Assembly: GCF_003076135.1 (NCBI RefSeq)
Contig: NZ_QDGZ01000003.1
Span: forward strand, 248,001-312,000
Direction of reading: 5' to 3'
Source: Nocardioides gansuensis
GTDB taxonomy: Bacteria; Actinomycetota; Actinomycetes; Propionibacteriales; Nocardioidaceae
DNA length: 64,000 nucleotides
Shown here in pieces: positions 26,774-36,508 of the stretch. Each line of letters starts with the position of its first letter. Positions within the stretch are counted from its first letter, which is position 1. The notes under the pieces were generated by a model. That model was not told the DNA's origin. It saw nothing but the letters and a program-made list of their open reading frames with translations, and ran no database searches. The position numbers and the translations under genes are program-made.

Positions 26774-27138
26774 ACGCCGAGCAGGTCGACCACGAAGATC
26801 AGCGTCTCGCCGGGCTTGATCACGCCGCCGGCGCCGCGGTCGCCGTAGCCCAGGTGCGGCGGGATCACGAGGCGGCGACGGCCGCCGACCTTCATGCCCT
26901 GGACACCCTGGTCCCAGCCGGCGATGACCTGGCCGACGCCGAGGCGGAACTGCAGGGGAGTGCCCCGGTTGTAGGAGGCGTCGAACTCCTCACCGGTGGA
27001 GTGGGCGACGCCCACGTAGTGCACCGAGACGGTCGAGCCGGCCGTGGCCTCGACACCGTCTCCCTCCACCAGGTCGGTCACCTCGAGGTCGGTGGGGGCG
27101 TCTCCCAGGTGCGGGTCGACGTCGGGCTTCTCGGTCAC
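26767..27138 (-). CDS. FKBP-type peptidyl-prolyl isomerase
   Basis: A 123-residue single FKBP domain without signal peptide, so cytoplasmic. TVSVHYVGVAHSTGEEFDAS is the start of the core, then PLQFRLGVGQVIAGWDQGVQ, MKVGGRRRLVIPPHLGYGD and TLIFVVDLLGV, with the aromatic pocket residues in place. It catalyses cis-trans isomerisation at prolines and helps protein folding. Its stop lies at the edge of the second repeat array. Confidence 0.93.
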   Translation of the reverse strand: MTEKPDVDPHLGDAPTDLEVTDLVEGDGVEATAGSTVSVHYVGVAHSTGEEFDASYNRGTPLQFRLGVGQVIAGWDQGVQGMKVGGRRRLVIPPHLGYGDRGAGGVIKPGETLIFVVDLLGVS

Positions 27139-27218
27139 GGTGTGCTCCGTTCGGACGGGTGTGCTGTCTGCGCCACCCTAGTCACCAGTCGGGGGAGTGG
27201 CCCGCTCCCATAGGTCGG

Positions 27219-27650
27219 TCAGGACTGGTGGAGATAGTTGTCGAGCTGGTCGCGCTCGAACTCCAGCTCGTCGATGCGGTGCTTGACGACGTCGCCGATC
27301 GAGATGATCCCGGTGAGCCGGCCGTTGGTGAGCACGGGGACGTGGCGGATCCGGTGGGCGGTCATCACCTGCATGAGCTCGTTGAGCGACTCGGAGCCCT
27401 CGCACGTGCGCACCTGGGACGTCATGATCTCGGTGATCGGTGCGTCGAGGACGTCCTCGCGCTCCAGCAGGTGGCGCACCACGTCGCGCTCGCTCACAAT
27501 GCCGTCGACCGAGCTGCCGTCGGAGCTGACGACCAGCGCGCCGACGTTGTGCCGCGCCATCAGCGCCACGAGCTCGCGCACCGTCGCTTCCGGGGCGATC
27601 GTGATCACGTCCTGGCTCGGCTTCGCCCTGAGCACGTCGTTGATGCGCAT
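27219..27650 (-). CDS. Two-CBS-domain protein
   Basis: A 143-residue protein made of a CBS pair: ATVRELVALMARHNVGALVV and VDGIVSERDVVRHLLERE form the first, and SLNELMQVMTAHRIRHVPVL with LTGIISIGDVVKHRIDELE the second. CBS pairs bind adenine nucleotides and report energy state. There is no attached enzyme domain, so the partner is unknown. Confidence 0.9.
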   Translation of the reverse strand: MRINDVLRAKPSQDVITIAPEATVRELVALMARHNVGALVVSSDGSSVDGIVSERDVVRHLLEREDVLDAPITEIMTSQVRTCEGSESLNELMQVMTAHRIRHVPVLTNGRLTGIISIGDVVKHRIDELEFERDQLDNYLHQS

Positions 27651-27745
27651 CCGTCCACCTCCACCTGCATTCGTCTTGCCTGCGGCTCAAACTAGCCACT
27701 TCGCGGGCCGGATGACAGGGGGCCACGCGGGGCGTGGACAAGTGC

Positions 27746-28639
27746 TCAGTCCGCGACGGGGGGTGGCATCTGGCGGCCGCGCAGCGCGTGGACCGACCCG
27801 TGGCCGGGCCGCCGGTCGTCGGGGTCGTCCACGTCGCCGGAGAGCGCGCCGAGGAAGGACAGGGCCGCGTCGTGGAGGTGGCCGTTGGAGGCGAGGGCGT
27901 TGCCGCCGTAGGGGCCGTCGGTGCCCTCGAGCGACGTGAAGCGGCCGCCGGCCTCCCGCACGATGACGTCGAGCGCCGCCATGTCGTAGAGCTCCAGCTC
28001 GGGCTCGGCGGCGATGTCGACCGCGCCCTCGGCCAGCAGCATGTAGGACCAGAAGTCACCGTAGGCGCGCGTGCGCCAGCAGCGCCGGGTCAGGGAGATG
28101 AAGTCGTCGAGGCGGCCGCGCTCGTCCCAGCCCGAGAGCGAGCTGTAGGCGAAGGAGGCGTCCTCGAGGCGGCGTACGTCGCTCACCTCGCAGCGCGTCG
28201 CCTTGAGCAGCGACCGGCCGGTCCAGGCGCCGTTGCCCTTCGAGGCCCACCAGCGGCGCTGCAGCTGGGGAGCCGACACGACGCCGAGCACCACCTCGTC
28301 GTCGACGGCGAGCGCGATCAGCGTCGCCCAGACGGGCACCCCGCGGACGAAGTTCTTCGTGCCGTCGATGGGGTCGATGATCCAGCGCCGCTGGCTGTGC
28401 CCGGCCGAGCCGTGCTCCTCGCCCAGCACGGCGTCGCGCGACCGCACGCGCGAGAGCGTGCGACGGATGCCCTCCTCGACCGCCTGGTCGGCATCCGTGA
28501 CCGGTGTGAGGTCGGGCTTGCTCATCACGTGCAGGTCGAGGGCCTTGAACCGGGCCAGGGTCAGTGAGTCGGCGTCGTCCGCGAGGACGTGCGCGAGGCG
28601 CAGGTCGTCGGTGTAGTCCGCGGGTCCGGTGATGGCCAT
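27746..28639 (-). CDS. hisN: Inositol-monophosphatase-family histidinol-phosphatase HisN
   Basis: A 297-residue protein of the inositol-monophosphatase fold. The metal-binding motifs are complete: DAVLGEEHG (first), [19 protein letters not shown] (DPxDGTxxF) and the C-terminal [16 protein letters not shown]. Actinobacteria use such enzymes for the histidinol-phosphate phosphatase step of histidine synthesis; the position beside rsgA and aroA is the arrangement seen for hisN in this group. It is read from the same strand as rsgA, 24 bases downstream. Confidence 0.85.
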   Translation of the reverse strand: MAITGPADYTDDLRLAHVLADDADSLTLARFKALDLHVMSKPDLTPVTDADQAVEEGIRRTLSRVRSRDAVLGEEHGSAGHSQRRWIIDPIDGTKNFVRGVPVWATLIALAVDDEVVLGVVSAPQLQRRWWASKGNGAWTGRSLLKATRCEVSDVRRLEDASFAYSSLSGWDERGRLDDFISLTRRCWRTRAYGDFWSYMLLAEGAVDIAAEPELELYDMAALDVIVREAGGRFTSLEGTDGPYGGNALASNGHLHDAALSFLGALSGDVDDPDDRRPGHGSVHALRGRQMPPPVAD

Positions 28640-28663
28640 GGAGCACAGGGTAGGCCCGGGCGC

Positions 28664-29662
28664 TCACCAGTCGGTCGACGCCTCCCGTGCGGCGAGCAGG
28701 CGGCGGAACGACTCCACCCGCTCCGCGTCGGCCTGGCCGGCGGCCAACGCCTCGTCGAGGCCGCACTCGGGCTCGTCCCTGCCGTGGGTGCAGCCGCGGG
28801 GGCAGTCCTCGGTCATCTCGTCGAGGTCGGGGAAGGCCTCGATCAGGTCGCCCGGCTGCACGTGGGCGAGCCCGAACGAGCGGATGCCGGGCGTGTCGAT
28901 GATCCAGCCGTCGCCGCCGGGGAGCTCGAGCAGGTAGGCCGACGTCGAGGTGTGACGGCCCCGGCCGGTGACGGCGTTGACGACGCCCACGTCCCGCTTG
29001 GCCGTGGGGATCAGCGCGTTGACCAGGGTCGACTTGCCGACGCCGCTGTGGCCAACCAGCACGCTCGTGCGCCCCCGCAACCGGTCGCGCACCTCGGTCA
29101 GGTCCCCGCCGCGCTCCGTCACCACCCACGGCACCCCGAGCGAGCGGTAGGTCGAGAGCAGCGTCTCCGGGTCGGCCAGGTCGGCCTTGGTCAGGCACAG
29201 GAGCGGCGCCATCCCGGCGTCGTACGCCGCGACGAGGGCGCGGTCGATCAGGCGCGGCCGGGGCTCGGGGTCGGCCAGGGCCGCCACGACGACCAGCTGG
29301 TCGGCGTTGGCCACGATGACCCGCTCGACGGGGTCGTCGTCGTCCGCCGTGCGGCGCAGTGTCGTCGTGCGCTCGACCACCTCGACGATGCGGGCCAGCG
29401 AGCCCGAGGCGCCGGAGACGTCGCCGACGACGCGGACCCGGTCGCCCACCACCACGCCCTTGCGGCCCAGCGGGCGGGACTTCATCGCCATCACCGTCGA
29501 GCCGTCGATGAGGACGGTGAAGCGGCCCCGGTCGACGGTGACGACGACGCCGTCGACGGCGTCCTCGTAGGTGGGCCGGTCCTTGGTGCGGGGACGAGTG
29601 CGCCGGCGCGGGCGCTCGTAGTGCTCCGCGTCGTGGTCGGTGTAGCGACCGCGACCGCTCAC
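28664..29662 (-). CDS. rsgA: Ribosome small-subunit-dependent GTPase RsgA
   Basis: A 332-residue circularly permuted GTPase. After an OB-fold domain come the G-motifs in permuted order: NADQLVVVAAL, LCLTKADLADP (G4), then VLVGHSGVGKSTLVNALIP (G1), and IIDTPGIRSFGL (G3). The C-terminal zinc-binding Cys-His cluster is EDCPRGCTHGRDEPECG. RsgA checks late maturation of the 30S ribosomal subunit. The N-terminus has an Arg-rich extension. It is followed by hisN. Confidence 0.95.
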   Translation of the reverse strand: MSGRGRYTDHDAEHYERPRRRTRPRTKDRPTYEDAVDGVVVTVDRGRFTVLIDGSTVMAMKSRPLGRKGVVVGDRVRVVGDVSGASGSLARIVEVVERTTTLRRTADDDDPVERVIVANADQLVVVAALADPEPRPRLIDRALVAAYDAGMAPLLCLTKADLADPETLLSTYRSLGVPWVVTERGGDLTEVRDRLRGRTSVLVGHSGVGKSTLVNALIPTAKRDVGVVNAVTGRGRHTSTSAYLLELPGGDGWIIDTPGIRSFGLAHVQPGDLIEAFPDLDEMTEDCPRGCTHGRDEPECGLDEALAAGQADAERVESFRRLLAAREASTDW

Positions 29663-29703
29663 GTCTCCTCCCGGTGAGCTCGCAGCTCGACCGCAGGGTT
29701 GCG

Positions 29704-29727
29704 GTCGGACGTCCTGGGGCGTCCGAC
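29704..29727 (-). terminator. Hairpin between aroA and rsgA
   Basis: GTCGGACG at 29704-29711 and CGTCCGAC at 29720-29727 form an eight-base-pair stem within the 82-base gap after aroA. It has no T-run, as is common in this group. It may end or attenuate transcription from aroA into rsgA. Confidence 0.5.
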
Positions 29728-29744
29728 GCGGTCTCGCCCTTCGC

Positions 29745-31028
29745 TCACGGCACCACCAGCGCGCTCCAGAAGCCGGCGAAGTCGGGGAAGGTCTTCGACG
29801 TGGTCGCGATGTCCTCGACCTTCACGCCGTCGACCGCCGACCCGACGATGGCGCCGGCGTGGGCCATCCGGTGGTCGGCGTAGGTGCGGAAGACGCCGCC
29901 GTGCAACGGGGCCGGCCGGAAGGCGAGGCCGTCGGGGTGCTCGGTCACGTCGGCGCCGAGCCCGCCGAGCTCGGCCGCGAGCGCGGCCAGCCGGTCGGTC
30001 TCGTGTGCCCGGATGTGGGCGACGCCGCGCAGGTGGGAGGGGGAGTCGGCGAGTGCGCAGAGGGCGGCGACGGCGGGAGTGAGCTCGCCGACGTCGTGGA
30101 GGTCCACGTCGATGCCGTGCAGCCGGCCGGTGCCGCGGGCCCGCAGGCCCTCGTCGGTGAACGCGACCTCACAGCCCATCTGGGCGAGGATCTCGCGGAG
30201 GGCGTCGCCGGCCTGCGTCGTCTCGCGCGGCCAGTCGCGGATCGTCACCGACCCGCCGGAGGTTGCAGCCAGGGCGAGGAACGGCGCCGCGTTGGACAGG
30301 TCGGGCTCGATCACGTGGTCGACGGCGGCGATCGGGCCGGGGGCAACGGCCCACCGGTTGGCGCCGCTGTCGTCGACCTCGACCCCGTGCCGGCGCAGCA
30401 TCGCCACCGTCATGTCGATGTGGGGGAGGGAGGGCACGGGCTTGCCGTCGTGGCGGACGTCGACGCCGTGCTCGAAGCGGGCGCCCGCGAGGAGCAGCGC
30501 GGAGATGAACTGCGAGGAGGCGCTCGCGTCGATCACGACCGTGCCACCCGGCACCGAGCCGCGCCCCACGACCGTGAACGGCAGCGCCCCGCGCCCGCCG
30601 TCGTCGACCTGCACGCCGAGGGCCGTCAGCGCCACGAGCACCTCGCCGACGGGGCGGTTGCGCATGTGCGGGTCGCCGTCGAAGGAGACCCGCCCGGTCG
30701 ACAGGCCGGCCACCGGCGGCAGGAAGCGCATCACGGTCCCGGCCAGCCCGCAGTCCACCTGGGCGTCCCCGTCGAGCGGGCCGGGCGTGATCCGCCAGTC
30801 GTCACCGGAGTCCTCGACGCCCACCCCCATCGACGCGAGCGCCCGGGCCATCAGGGTCGTGTCGCGCGAGCGGAGGGGGCGGCGTACGACGCTCGGCCCG
30901 TCCGCGAGCGCGGCCAGCACCAGCGCGCGGTTGGTGAGGGACTTGCTGCCGGGCAGGGAGATCGTGCGCTCGACCGGCGCGTTCGGGCGCGGTGCGGGCC
31001 ACAGGTCGGTGTCGGCAGGCGCAGTCAC
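29745..31028 (-). CDS. aroA: 3-phosphoshikimate 1-carboxyvinyltransferase (EPSP synthase)
   Basis: A 427-residue EPSP synthase of full length. It begins with [19 protein letters not shown] and has [19 protein letters not shown], the phosphoenolpyruvate-binding GxAGTxxRF motif, and a C-terminal [13 protein letters not shown]. It joins shikimate-3-phosphate and phosphoenolpyruvate in aromatic amino-acid synthesis. No fusion or truncation is seen. Confidence 0.96.
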   Translation of the reverse strand: MTAPADTDLWPAPRPNAPVERTISLPGSKSLTNRALVLAALADGPSVVRRPLRSRDTTLMARALASMGVGVEDSGDDWRITPGPLDGDAQVDCGLAGTVMRFLPPVAGLSTGRVSFDGDPHMRNRPVGEVLVALTALGVQVDDGGRGALPFTVVGRGSVPGGTVVIDASASSQFISALLLAGARFEHGVDVRHDGKPVPSLPHIDMTVAMLRRHGVEVDDSGANRWAVAPGPIAAVDHVIEPDLSNAAPFLALAATSGGSVTIRDWPRETTQAGDALREILAQMGCEVAFTDEGLRARGTGRLHGIDVDLHDVGELTPAVAALCALADSPSHLRGVAHIRAHETDRLAALAAELGGLGADVTEHPDGLAFRPAPLHGGVFRTYADHRMAHAGAIVGSAVDGVKVEDIATTSKTFPDFAGFWSALVVP

Positions 31029-31049
31029 CTGCGCAGCCTACCGAGCACG

Positions 31050-31580
31050 TCAGGTGAGCTGTGCCTTGGCGAGGCGGGCCTCGCGCCGGGCGTCCTTCGC
31101 GAGCTGCCGCGCCTCCCGGCGTACGTCCTTCGCGGCGCGCTGGGCGCGCCACGCCATCCCGGGCTTGCCCTCCGTGTCGACCCCGGCCAGCAGCAGGCCG
31201 CCGAGCATCGAGACGTTCTTGAGGAAGTGGACCCGCTGGCCGGCCTTCGCGCCCGGGTCGGTCTCCTCCCAGAAGCGGTGCGCCGCGAGCGTGGTGGGCA
31301 CGAGAGTGGCCGCCAGCACTGTGGACGCGAGTCTCGGCGCCCGGCCGGTGGCGAGGGCGAGCCCGGCGGCGACCTGGGCGGCCCCGTTGATGCGGACCAG
31401 GGTCTTGGGGTCCGAGGGGATGGGGGCGCCGGGGGCCAGCCTGCGGGCGAGCGGCACCGCCTTGTCGGCCAGCGGCGCGGCAGCCGGGGCCAGGGCCTCG
31501 GGGTTCTTGAGGGCATCGATGCCACCGGCGACGAACATCGAGGCCAGCATCGGTCGGGCGATCAGTCTCGAGACGGTCAT
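31050..31580 (-). CDS. DoxX-family membrane protein
   Basis: A 176-residue DoxX-like protein: RPMLASMFVAGGIDALKNPE begins the first helix, INGAAQVAAGLALATGRAPR the second, and VHFLKNVSMLGGLLLAGVDT the last, a characteristic DoxX motif. The C-terminal 40 residues are strongly basic and probably cytoplasmic. The family takes part in redox or sulfur-oxidation membrane complexes in some organisms, but the role here is unknown. It lies 21 bases upstream of aroA on the same strand. Confidence 0.85.
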   Translation of the reverse strand: MTVSRLIARPMLASMFVAGGIDALKNPEALAPAAAPLADKAVPLARRLAPGAPIPSDPKTLVRINGAAQVAAGLALATGRAPRLASTVLAATLVPTTLAAHRFWEETDPGAKAGQRVHFLKNVSMLGGLLLAGVDTEGKPGMAWRAQRAAKDVRREARQLAKDARREARLAKAQLT

Positions 31581-31617
31581 GGCTCCTTCCTACACGATGG
31601 CGGGAAGAAGAGGCGCG

Positions 31618-33363
31618 TCACGGCAGAGGGACATCCCGCTGGTTGTTGGACGTGTCCGAGTCGGTGAAGCCGACAGGCGAGACGGACATCGCGAGTGTCC
31701 CGCCTTGCGGTGCCACCGCCGAGAAGAGCAGAGGCAGGGGCGAGTCGGCGCCGCTGATGGTGCAGCTCCACGCCTTGCGTGCCTCGGTACACCGCTCTTC
31801 GTCGACGGCAACGAAGTTGGCCACGGAGTCGCTCGGCTGCACAGTCAGCACGGCCTGAGCGGCGGCCGGCACGCCCGACACTGTCACCGAGATCATGTGC
31901 TGCGGGCCAGTGGTGACCACGCCCGCAGAGAAGGTCAGGTCGGGCCCCGGCGGAGTCGGCGTCGGAGCCGTGGTCTCCGACTCAGTGGGCGTGGGGTCCG
32001 TCGGTGTCGGCGTGGGGGTGGGCGTCTCCGTGGGGGTGGGCGTCTCCGTGGGGACGGGTGTCTCAGTCGGCAGCAGAGTCGGCACCAGTGTCGGTGTCGT
32101 GGGCTCCGAGGGCGTCTGCGTCGGGGTCTCCGTCGGCGTCTGGGTCGGCGTCGGAGTCGGGTTCTGCGTCGGGTTCTCGGTCGGGTTCTCAGTCGGGGTC
32201 TCAGTGGGCGTCGGCGTCTGGGTCGGCGACGGGGTGGGCGTCGTCGTGGGTGTGGGGGTCGGCGTGGGTGCCGTCGTGGGCACCGGCTCAGGGGCGCTCG
32301 CGGTCGTGGTCACGGCCGAGGAGGCCCTCGTGCGCGGATCGGTCGGCTTCGGCCGGGATCTGGCGGACGTCGAGCCCGCCTCCTTCGGGGCCGAGACGGA
32401 CACCCGCGGCGCATCGGCCTGCGGCCGTTTCGCCTCGCCGCCTCCCTGCACGGCCGCGAACACGCCCGCTGCGACCGCGACGCTGGCGGCCACGCCGCCG
32501 ACCGCAGCCGCCTGGGTGTTGCCGGCCAGCCACTCCTTGCCCCGGTCGAGCAGCAGCACCAGGCCCCCGGCGGAGCCGGCGCCCACCGAGGAGAGGTAGC
32601 CCGCCGCAGCGCTGCCGAGGAGCAGCGGGGCGAGGATGCCGGCCAGGTTGGAGTTGACCTCGGTGAGCTCGAGGTAGATCGCCATGCACTTGCGGCACTC
32701 GTCGAGGTGGGCCTCGGTCCTGCCCGAGTCGCGCCGGGACAGCCCGTTGCGGATGTAGCCACCCAGGTGCTGGTGCGTCCACTCGCAGGCGTCCTCCTCC
32801 AGGTCGCCGACGTGCTCGTTGAGGAAAGCCTGACGCAGCCCCTCACGGGCCCGGTAGGCGAGCGCGGAGACGGAGTTGGCGCTCATGCCCAGCAGCGGAG
32901 CGATATCGGCCGGCTTCTGGCCCTCGACCTCGGTGTGCCACAGCACGAGCTGCCAGCGCTCGGGGAGGGAGGCGAAGGCGCGCGCCGCCGCCTCGCTCTC
33001 GAAGCCCTCGACGGCGGTGTCCCGGAACGGGACACCCGGGTCGAAGGCCTCGATCTCGTCGGTGTGGTGGAGCCTGGACCCGGCCCTCAGGCGGTCCACG
33101 CGGAGGCGTCGTACGGCGGTCAGCAGGTAGGCGCGGAAGGCCACGTCCGGGCCGCCCCCGCGCTGCAGGACGCCGAGCACCTTGACGAAGGCATCAGAGA
33201 CCAGGTCGTCGACGTCGCCTGCTGCCACCAGCTGGCGGGCCAGCCGGCGCGCGGCGTCCGCGTGCCTCTCGAAGAGGGCGCCGTAGGCGTCGAGGTCCCC
33301 GCCCCGGACCGCCGAGATCAGCTCGGCGTCCGCGGCAGCTTCCAGCGTTGTCGTGGCGCTCAT
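31618..33363 (-). CDS. ECF-like sigma factor fused to anti-sigma, membrane and P/T-rich extracellular domains
   Basis: A 581-residue fusion. Residues about 20-95 are sigma region 2 ([20 protein letters not shown]), 125-180 region 4 ([20 protein letters not shown], then [20 protein letters not shown]). Residues 215-230 carry H-x3-C-x2-C (HLDECRKC), the zinc motif of anti-sigma factors. A membrane helix follows near 285-306, then about 120 residues of Pro/Thr repeats and a C-terminal beta domain with a Cys pair. So sigma factor, its probable inhibitor and an outside sensor are one chain; release would need proteolysis or a conformational signal. Confidence 0.85.
   Translation of the reverse strand: MSATTTLEAAADAELISAVRGGDLDAYGALFERHADAARRLARQLVAAGDVDDLVSDAFVKVLGVLQRGGGPDVAFRAYLLTAVRRLRVDRLRAGSRLHHTDEIEAFDPGVPFRDTAVEGFESEAAARAFASLPERWQLVLWHTEVEGQKPADIAPLLGMSANSVSALAYRAREGLRQAFLNEHVGDLEEDACEWTHQHLGGYIRNGLSRRDSGRTEAHLDECRKCMAIYLELTEVNSNLAGILAPLLLGSAAAGYLSSVGAGSAGGLVLLLDRGKEWLAGNTQAAAVGGVAASVAVAAGVFAAVQGGGEAKRPQADAPRVSVSAPKEAGSTSARSRPKPTDPRTRASSAVTTTASAPEPVPTTAPTPTPTPTTTPTPSPTQTPTPTETPTENPTENPTQNPTPTPTQTPTETPTQTPSEPTTPTLVPTLLPTETPVPTETPTPTETPTPTPTPTDPTPTESETTAPTPTPPGPDLTFSAGVVTTGPQHMISVTVSGVPAAAQAVLTVQPSDSVANFVAVDEERCTEARKAWSCTISGADSPLPLLFSAVAPQGGTLAMSVSPVGFTDSDTSNNQRDVPLP
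31938..32301 (-). repeat. Pro/Thr-rich repeat coding segment
   Basis: This stretch codes for [24 protein letters not shown] and [22 protein letters not shown] repeats in the sigma-fusion protein. The DNA is a run of short imperfect repeats of GTCGGCGT and GGTCTCGG type. Such low-complexity linkers span the cell wall and change length easily. Confidence 0.8.
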
Positions 33364-33385
33364 GCTGACTCAACGATCGATTGGG

Positions 33386-33412
33386 GGAACGATGACGTGA
33401 CTTGTATTGTCT
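33386..33412 (+). promoter_or_regulatory. Possible ECF-type promoter
   Basis: GGAAC at 33386-33390 and GTCT at 33409-33412 are separated by 18 bases, like the -35 and -10 parts of ECF sigma promoters. It lies between the sigma-fusion gene and the GGDEF-like gene. The rest of the 243-base gap shows nothing else I can support. Confidence 0.3.
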
Positions 33413-33606
33413 GCGTCCGCCCGGCTCCCGTCTGCGGAATGCGCTGAATGCGGACATCGGGCCGGAGCCGCCGGAAAATCGGCCCCGAAACGGCGTCATG
33501 TCCCTCACCTGGCCACGTCCATTCAGTGTTGGCCACTGGAAGAGGGAGCAGGCCGTTGGGCATCTTCGCGACACGCACGCGTCGGGTGCCCACCAGCCAC
33601 CCCGGG

Positions 33607-34314
33607 GTGAGAGGGGGGCTGCTGCCCGCTGACGTGTCATCGGTGTTGCCACCGGGATACGAGGCTGTGGCGGAGGCTCTCACCTCGGGGTCGGACCCCA
33701 CGGAGGCCTGCCGCGTGGTCGGACGCCGGATGGCGCTGGACGGCTCGTCCCTGGAGGAAGCCCACGCCGGGCTGCACGACACCTGGCAGGCGGTCAACGG
33801 CTGCGACCCGTCGTACGCCGCGACGTCGGCGCTGCTCGTCGCCTGGAGCGACGCCACGCTGGCCTACATGCACCAGCTCTCCTGCGAGGACCCCACCACG
33901 GGGCTGGCCACGCAGGCACACGTCCGCAGCCAGCTCGCCGACCTCTACCGCAAGCACGTCCAGGGCTCCCTCTGCGACACCCACGCGCTCGTGGTGTGCG
34001 AGCTCGGTCCCGCTGCCTCGGCCGACGGCGTCGAGGACGGGAGTGGACAGCTCGAGCGCTCGCTCCGGCTGGCGCGGCTCGGCGACGATGCCCGCACCGT
34101 CTTCCCGCTGGGAGAGACGATCGGTCGGCTCGGCGCCCGGCGCGTGGTGGTCGTGGCCCGGCGCGACGAGCGGCTCGGCGCCCGGGTGCGGCTGCTGCGC
34201 AACCTGGTGAGCAGCCTCGTGGTCGCCGGCGTCGCTCCGCGCGTGTGGATCGAGGGTCTGCCGTCGTCGGACACCACTGCCGCGGTGCTGCTCGACGAGC
34301 TCGCCCGCGGCTGA
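33607..34314 (+). CDS. Protein with degenerate GGDEF-like domain
   Basis: About 235 residues. QLSCEDPTTGLATQAHVRSQ resembles the start of a GGDEF domain (DPLTGLxNR), and where GGDEF should stand the sequence reads IGRLGARRVVVVARRDERLG, so the catalytic loop is gone. It probably binds a nucleotide or partner without making cyclic di-GMP. The start is uncertain: GTG at 33607, 33634 or 33643 are all in frame. It is divergent from the sigma-fusion gene. Confidence 0.6.
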   Translation: MRGGLLPADVSSVLPPGYEAVAEALTSGSDPTEACRVVGRRMALDGSSLEEAHAGLHDTWQAVNGCDPSYAATSALLVAWSDATLAYMHQLSCEDPTTGLATQAHVRSQLADLYRKHVQGSLCDTHALVVCELGPAASADGVEDGSGQLERSLRLARLGDDARTVFPLGETIGRLGARRVVVVARRDERLGARVRLLRNLVSSLVVAGVAPRVWIEGLPSSDTTAAVLLDELARG

Positions 34315-34350
34315 CCTGCAGGCACGGCCCCGCTCTCATAGGGTGGTGCC

Positions 34351-35106
34351 ATGTGCGGCCGTTATGCGTCATCGCGACGCCCCGAGGACCTGATCGAGGA
34401 GTTCGAGGTCGTCGAGAGCCGCGTCCCCGTCCCGCTCGCAGCCGACTACAACGTGGCGCCCACCAAGGAGGTCTACGCCGTCGTCGAGCGCCCGCCCCGC
34501 ACGGGCGAGGAGGGGGAGGAGCAGCCACCACAGCGCCAGCTGAGGGTGTTCACCTGGGGCCTGGTGCCCTCGTGGGCCAAGGACCCGGCGATCGGCAGCC
34601 GGATGATCAACGCCCGGATGGAGACGGTGGCCGCGAAGCCGGCGTACAAGCGTGCCTTCGCGGTGCGGCGCTGCCTGCTCCCGGCCGACGGCTACTTCGA
34701 GTGGTACCCGACCTCGCAGACGACCTCGCGGGGCAAGCCGGTGAAGCAGCCGTTCTTTATCCGGCCGCGCGACCACGGGGTGCTCGCGATGGCGGGGCTC
34801 TACGAGATCTGGCGAGACCCGAGCCGCGGCGACGACGACCCCGACCGGTTCCGCTGGACCTGCACCGTGATCACCACGCAGGCGGAGGACTCCCTGGGCC
34901 ACATCCACGACCGGATGCCGCTCATGGTGGAACGGGACAGGTGGGCGCAGTGGCTCGACCCCCGCGTGCCCGGTGAGCTGTCGTTGCTCGTGCCGGCAGC
35001 ACCCGGCAGCCTGGAGGCCTACCCCGTGTCCACCCGCGTCGGCAACGTCGCCAACAACGGCCCCGAGCTGATCGAGCCGCTGCCGCTCGAGGAGGTCGTC
35101 TCGTGA
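34351..35106 (+). CDS. SOS-response-associated peptidase (SRAP, YedK/HMCES type)
   Basis: A 251-residue SRAP protein. Cys2 directly after the start Met (MCGRYA) is the nucleophile that forms a thiazolidine with abasic sites in single-stranded [19 protein letters not shown] carries the conserved Asn, [18 protein letters not shown] follows, then [11 protein letters not shown] with the catalytic Glu, and [12 protein letters not shown] with the His. It protects abasic sites during replication. Its stop overlaps the next start (GTGA). Confidence 0.95.
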   Translation: MCGRYASSRRPEDLIEEFEVVESRVPVPLAADYNVAPTKEVYAVVERPPRTGEEGEEQPPQRQLRVFTWGLVPSWAKDPAIGSRMINARMETVAAKPAYKRAFAVRRCLLPADGYFEWYPTSQTTSRGKPVKQPFFIRPRDHGVLAMAGLYEIWRDPSRGDDDPDRFRWTCTVITTQAEDSLGHIHDRMPLMVERDRWAQWLDPRVPGELSLLVPAAPGSLEAYPVSTRVGNVANNGPELIEPLPLEEVVS

Positions 35107-35774
35107 AGGCAGCGGTCAAGACGGTGCAGACTCCCCAGGGCGAGGGCAGGCTGCACACCCGCCGAGCCCGGCACCCGCTCGCCACCCTGATGCTCAGCCA
35201 CGGAGCGGGCGGCGGAGTGGACGCGCGCGACCTGGTGACGCTGGCCCACGCGCTGCCCTCCCAGGGCATCACCACGGTGCTCTTCGAGCAGCCCTGGCGC
35301 GTCGCGGGCCGCAAGATCGCGGGCGCCCCAGCCACGCTCGACGCCGCGCTGAGGGCCGCGTGCGACGTGATGCGCGTCCGCACGCCCCTCGTGCTGGGCG
35401 GCCGGTCGGCCGGGGCCCGGTCCGCCGCCCGCACCGCCCGGTCGCTGGGCGCGTCGGGCTGCCTGCTGCTCTCCTTCCCGCTCCACCCGCCAGGCCGCCC
35501 CGAGGCCAGTCGCCTCGACGAGCTGACCGGCGTCCGGCTTCCGACGCTCGTCGTGCAGGGGGAGCGCGACCCCTTCGGGCGGCCCGAGGAGTTCCCGGCC
35601 GGGGTCCGCGGCGTCGACCTGGCCGTCGTACCGGGGGCCGACCACGGGCTCAAGGTGCCGGCGCGGGGGCCGGTCACGCAGGAGGAGGCGATGGGCATCG
35701 TCGTGGAGACGGTGCTGGAGTGGCTGGTGCGCGACGTGGTCGGCAGCGAGGGCGGGAATCACGACGGAGCGTGA
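35103..35774 (+). CDS. Alpha/beta hydrolase of the KANL3/Tex30 type
   Basis: A 223-residue hydrolase. [17 protein letters not shown] is the oxyanion region, [17 protein letters not shown] holds the nucleophilic Ser in [20 protein letters not shown] the acid, and [12 protein letters not shown] the catalytic His. The substrate is unknown. The GTG at 35103 is coupled to the SRAP stop. The 3' end contains the candidate SigR promoter of the following gene. Confidence 0.85.
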   Translation: MKAAVKTVQTPQGEGRLHTRRARHPLATLMLSHGAGGGVDARDLVTLAHALPSQGITTVLFEQPWRVAGRKIAGAPATLDAALRAACDVMRVRTPLVLGGRSAGARSAARTARSLGASGCLLLSFPLHPPGRPEASRLDELTGVRLPTLVVQGERDPFGRPEEFPAGVRGVDLAVVPGADHGLKVPARGPVTQEEAMGIVVETVLEWLVRDVVGSEGGNHDGA

Positions 35775-35780
35775 GGTGTT
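35754..35780 (+). promoter_or_regulatory. SigR-type promoter upstream of sigR
   Basis: GGGAAT at 35754-35759 and GTT at 35778-35780 are separated by exactly 18 bases, the consensus of promoters used by SigR in Streptomyces. It lies inside the end of the hydrolase gene and would start transcription near 35787-35789, at an in-frame GTG that would add 22 residues to SigR. Confidence 0.75.
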
Positions 35781-35840
35781 CTGCCCACGTGCTCACGACG
35801 TCGACCGGTCCCAAGGATCTCAGTCCTGCCGAAGTGTCGG

Positions 35841-35846
35841 TAATCT
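35841..35846 (+). promoter_or_regulatory. -10 element directly before the sigR ATG
   Basis: TAATCT lies eight bases before the ATG at 35855, so a transcript from here would start at or two bases before the start codon. With the SigR-type promoter upstream this gives sigR a constitutive and an autoregulated start. Confidence 0.5.
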
Positions 35847-35854
35847 GGACTGCA

Positions 35855-36508
35855 ATGACTGAATCACTCACGGGTGGGACCCCCGAAGAGCCCGCCGGCG
35901 GGCCCGGCGCGCTGCTCGAGTCCGAGACCCCCGAGGAGCGGTCCGCGCGCTTCGAGCGCGACGCGCTGCCCTACCTCGACCAGCTCTACGGCGCCGCCAT
36001 GCGCATGACCCGCAACCCCGCGGACGCCGAGGACCTGGTGCAGGAGACGTTCGCGAAGGCGTTCTCGGCGTTCCACCAGTTCAAGCCGGGCACCAACCTC
36101 AAGGCGTGGCTCTACCGCATCCTCACCAACACCTACATCAACTCCTACCGCAAGAAGCAGCGGGAGCCCCAGCAGTCGATGGCCGAGGACGTCGAGGACT
36201 GGCAGCTCGCGCGGGCCGAGTCCCACACCTCCGGCGGCCTGAAGTCCGCCGAGATGGAGGCGCTGGAGCACCTGCCCGACTCCGAGGTGAAGGACGCCCT
36301 GCAGCGTCTCCCCGAGGAGTTCCGGCTCGCGGTCTACCTCGCCGACGTCGAGGGCTTCGCCTACAAGGAGATCGCCGAGATCATGAACACCCCCATCGGC
36401 ACCGTGATGTCCCGGCTGCACCGGGGACGTCGCCAGCTCCGCGACATGCTCGCCGACCACGTGCGAGCCAACGACCTCCTCCCCAGCGGCACGGTGGGGA
36501 GCGAGTGA
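35855..36508 (+). CDS. sigR: Thiol-oxidative-stress sigma factor SigR
   Basis: A 217-residue ECF sigma factor. Region 2 has [40 protein letters not shown] and [20 protein letters not shown], and region 4 has [20 protein letters not shown] and [20 protein letters not shown], all closely like Streptomyces SigR and mycobacterial SigH. It directs genes for thioredoxin, proteases and thiol metabolism after disulfide stress. The next gene, overlapping by one base (TGATG), is its anti-sigma factor. A longer form starting at GTG 35789 is possible. Confidence 0.95.
   Translation: MTESLTGGTPEEPAGGPGALLESETPEERSARFERDALPYLDQLYGAAMRMTRNPADAEDLVQETFAKAFSAFHQFKPGTNLKAWLYRILTNTYINSYRKKQREPQQSMAEDVEDWQLARAESHTSGGLKSAEMEALEHLPDSEVKDALQRLPEEFRLAVYLADVEGFAYKEIAEIMNTPIGTVMSRLHRGRRQLRDMLADHVRANDLLPSGTVGSE

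Noticed and set aside
29884..33447. Open frame of nearly 1200 codons on the plus strand
   Set aside because: It is antisense to aroA, the DoxX gene and the sigma fusion, and consists of low-complexity Arg/Ser/Gly sequence.
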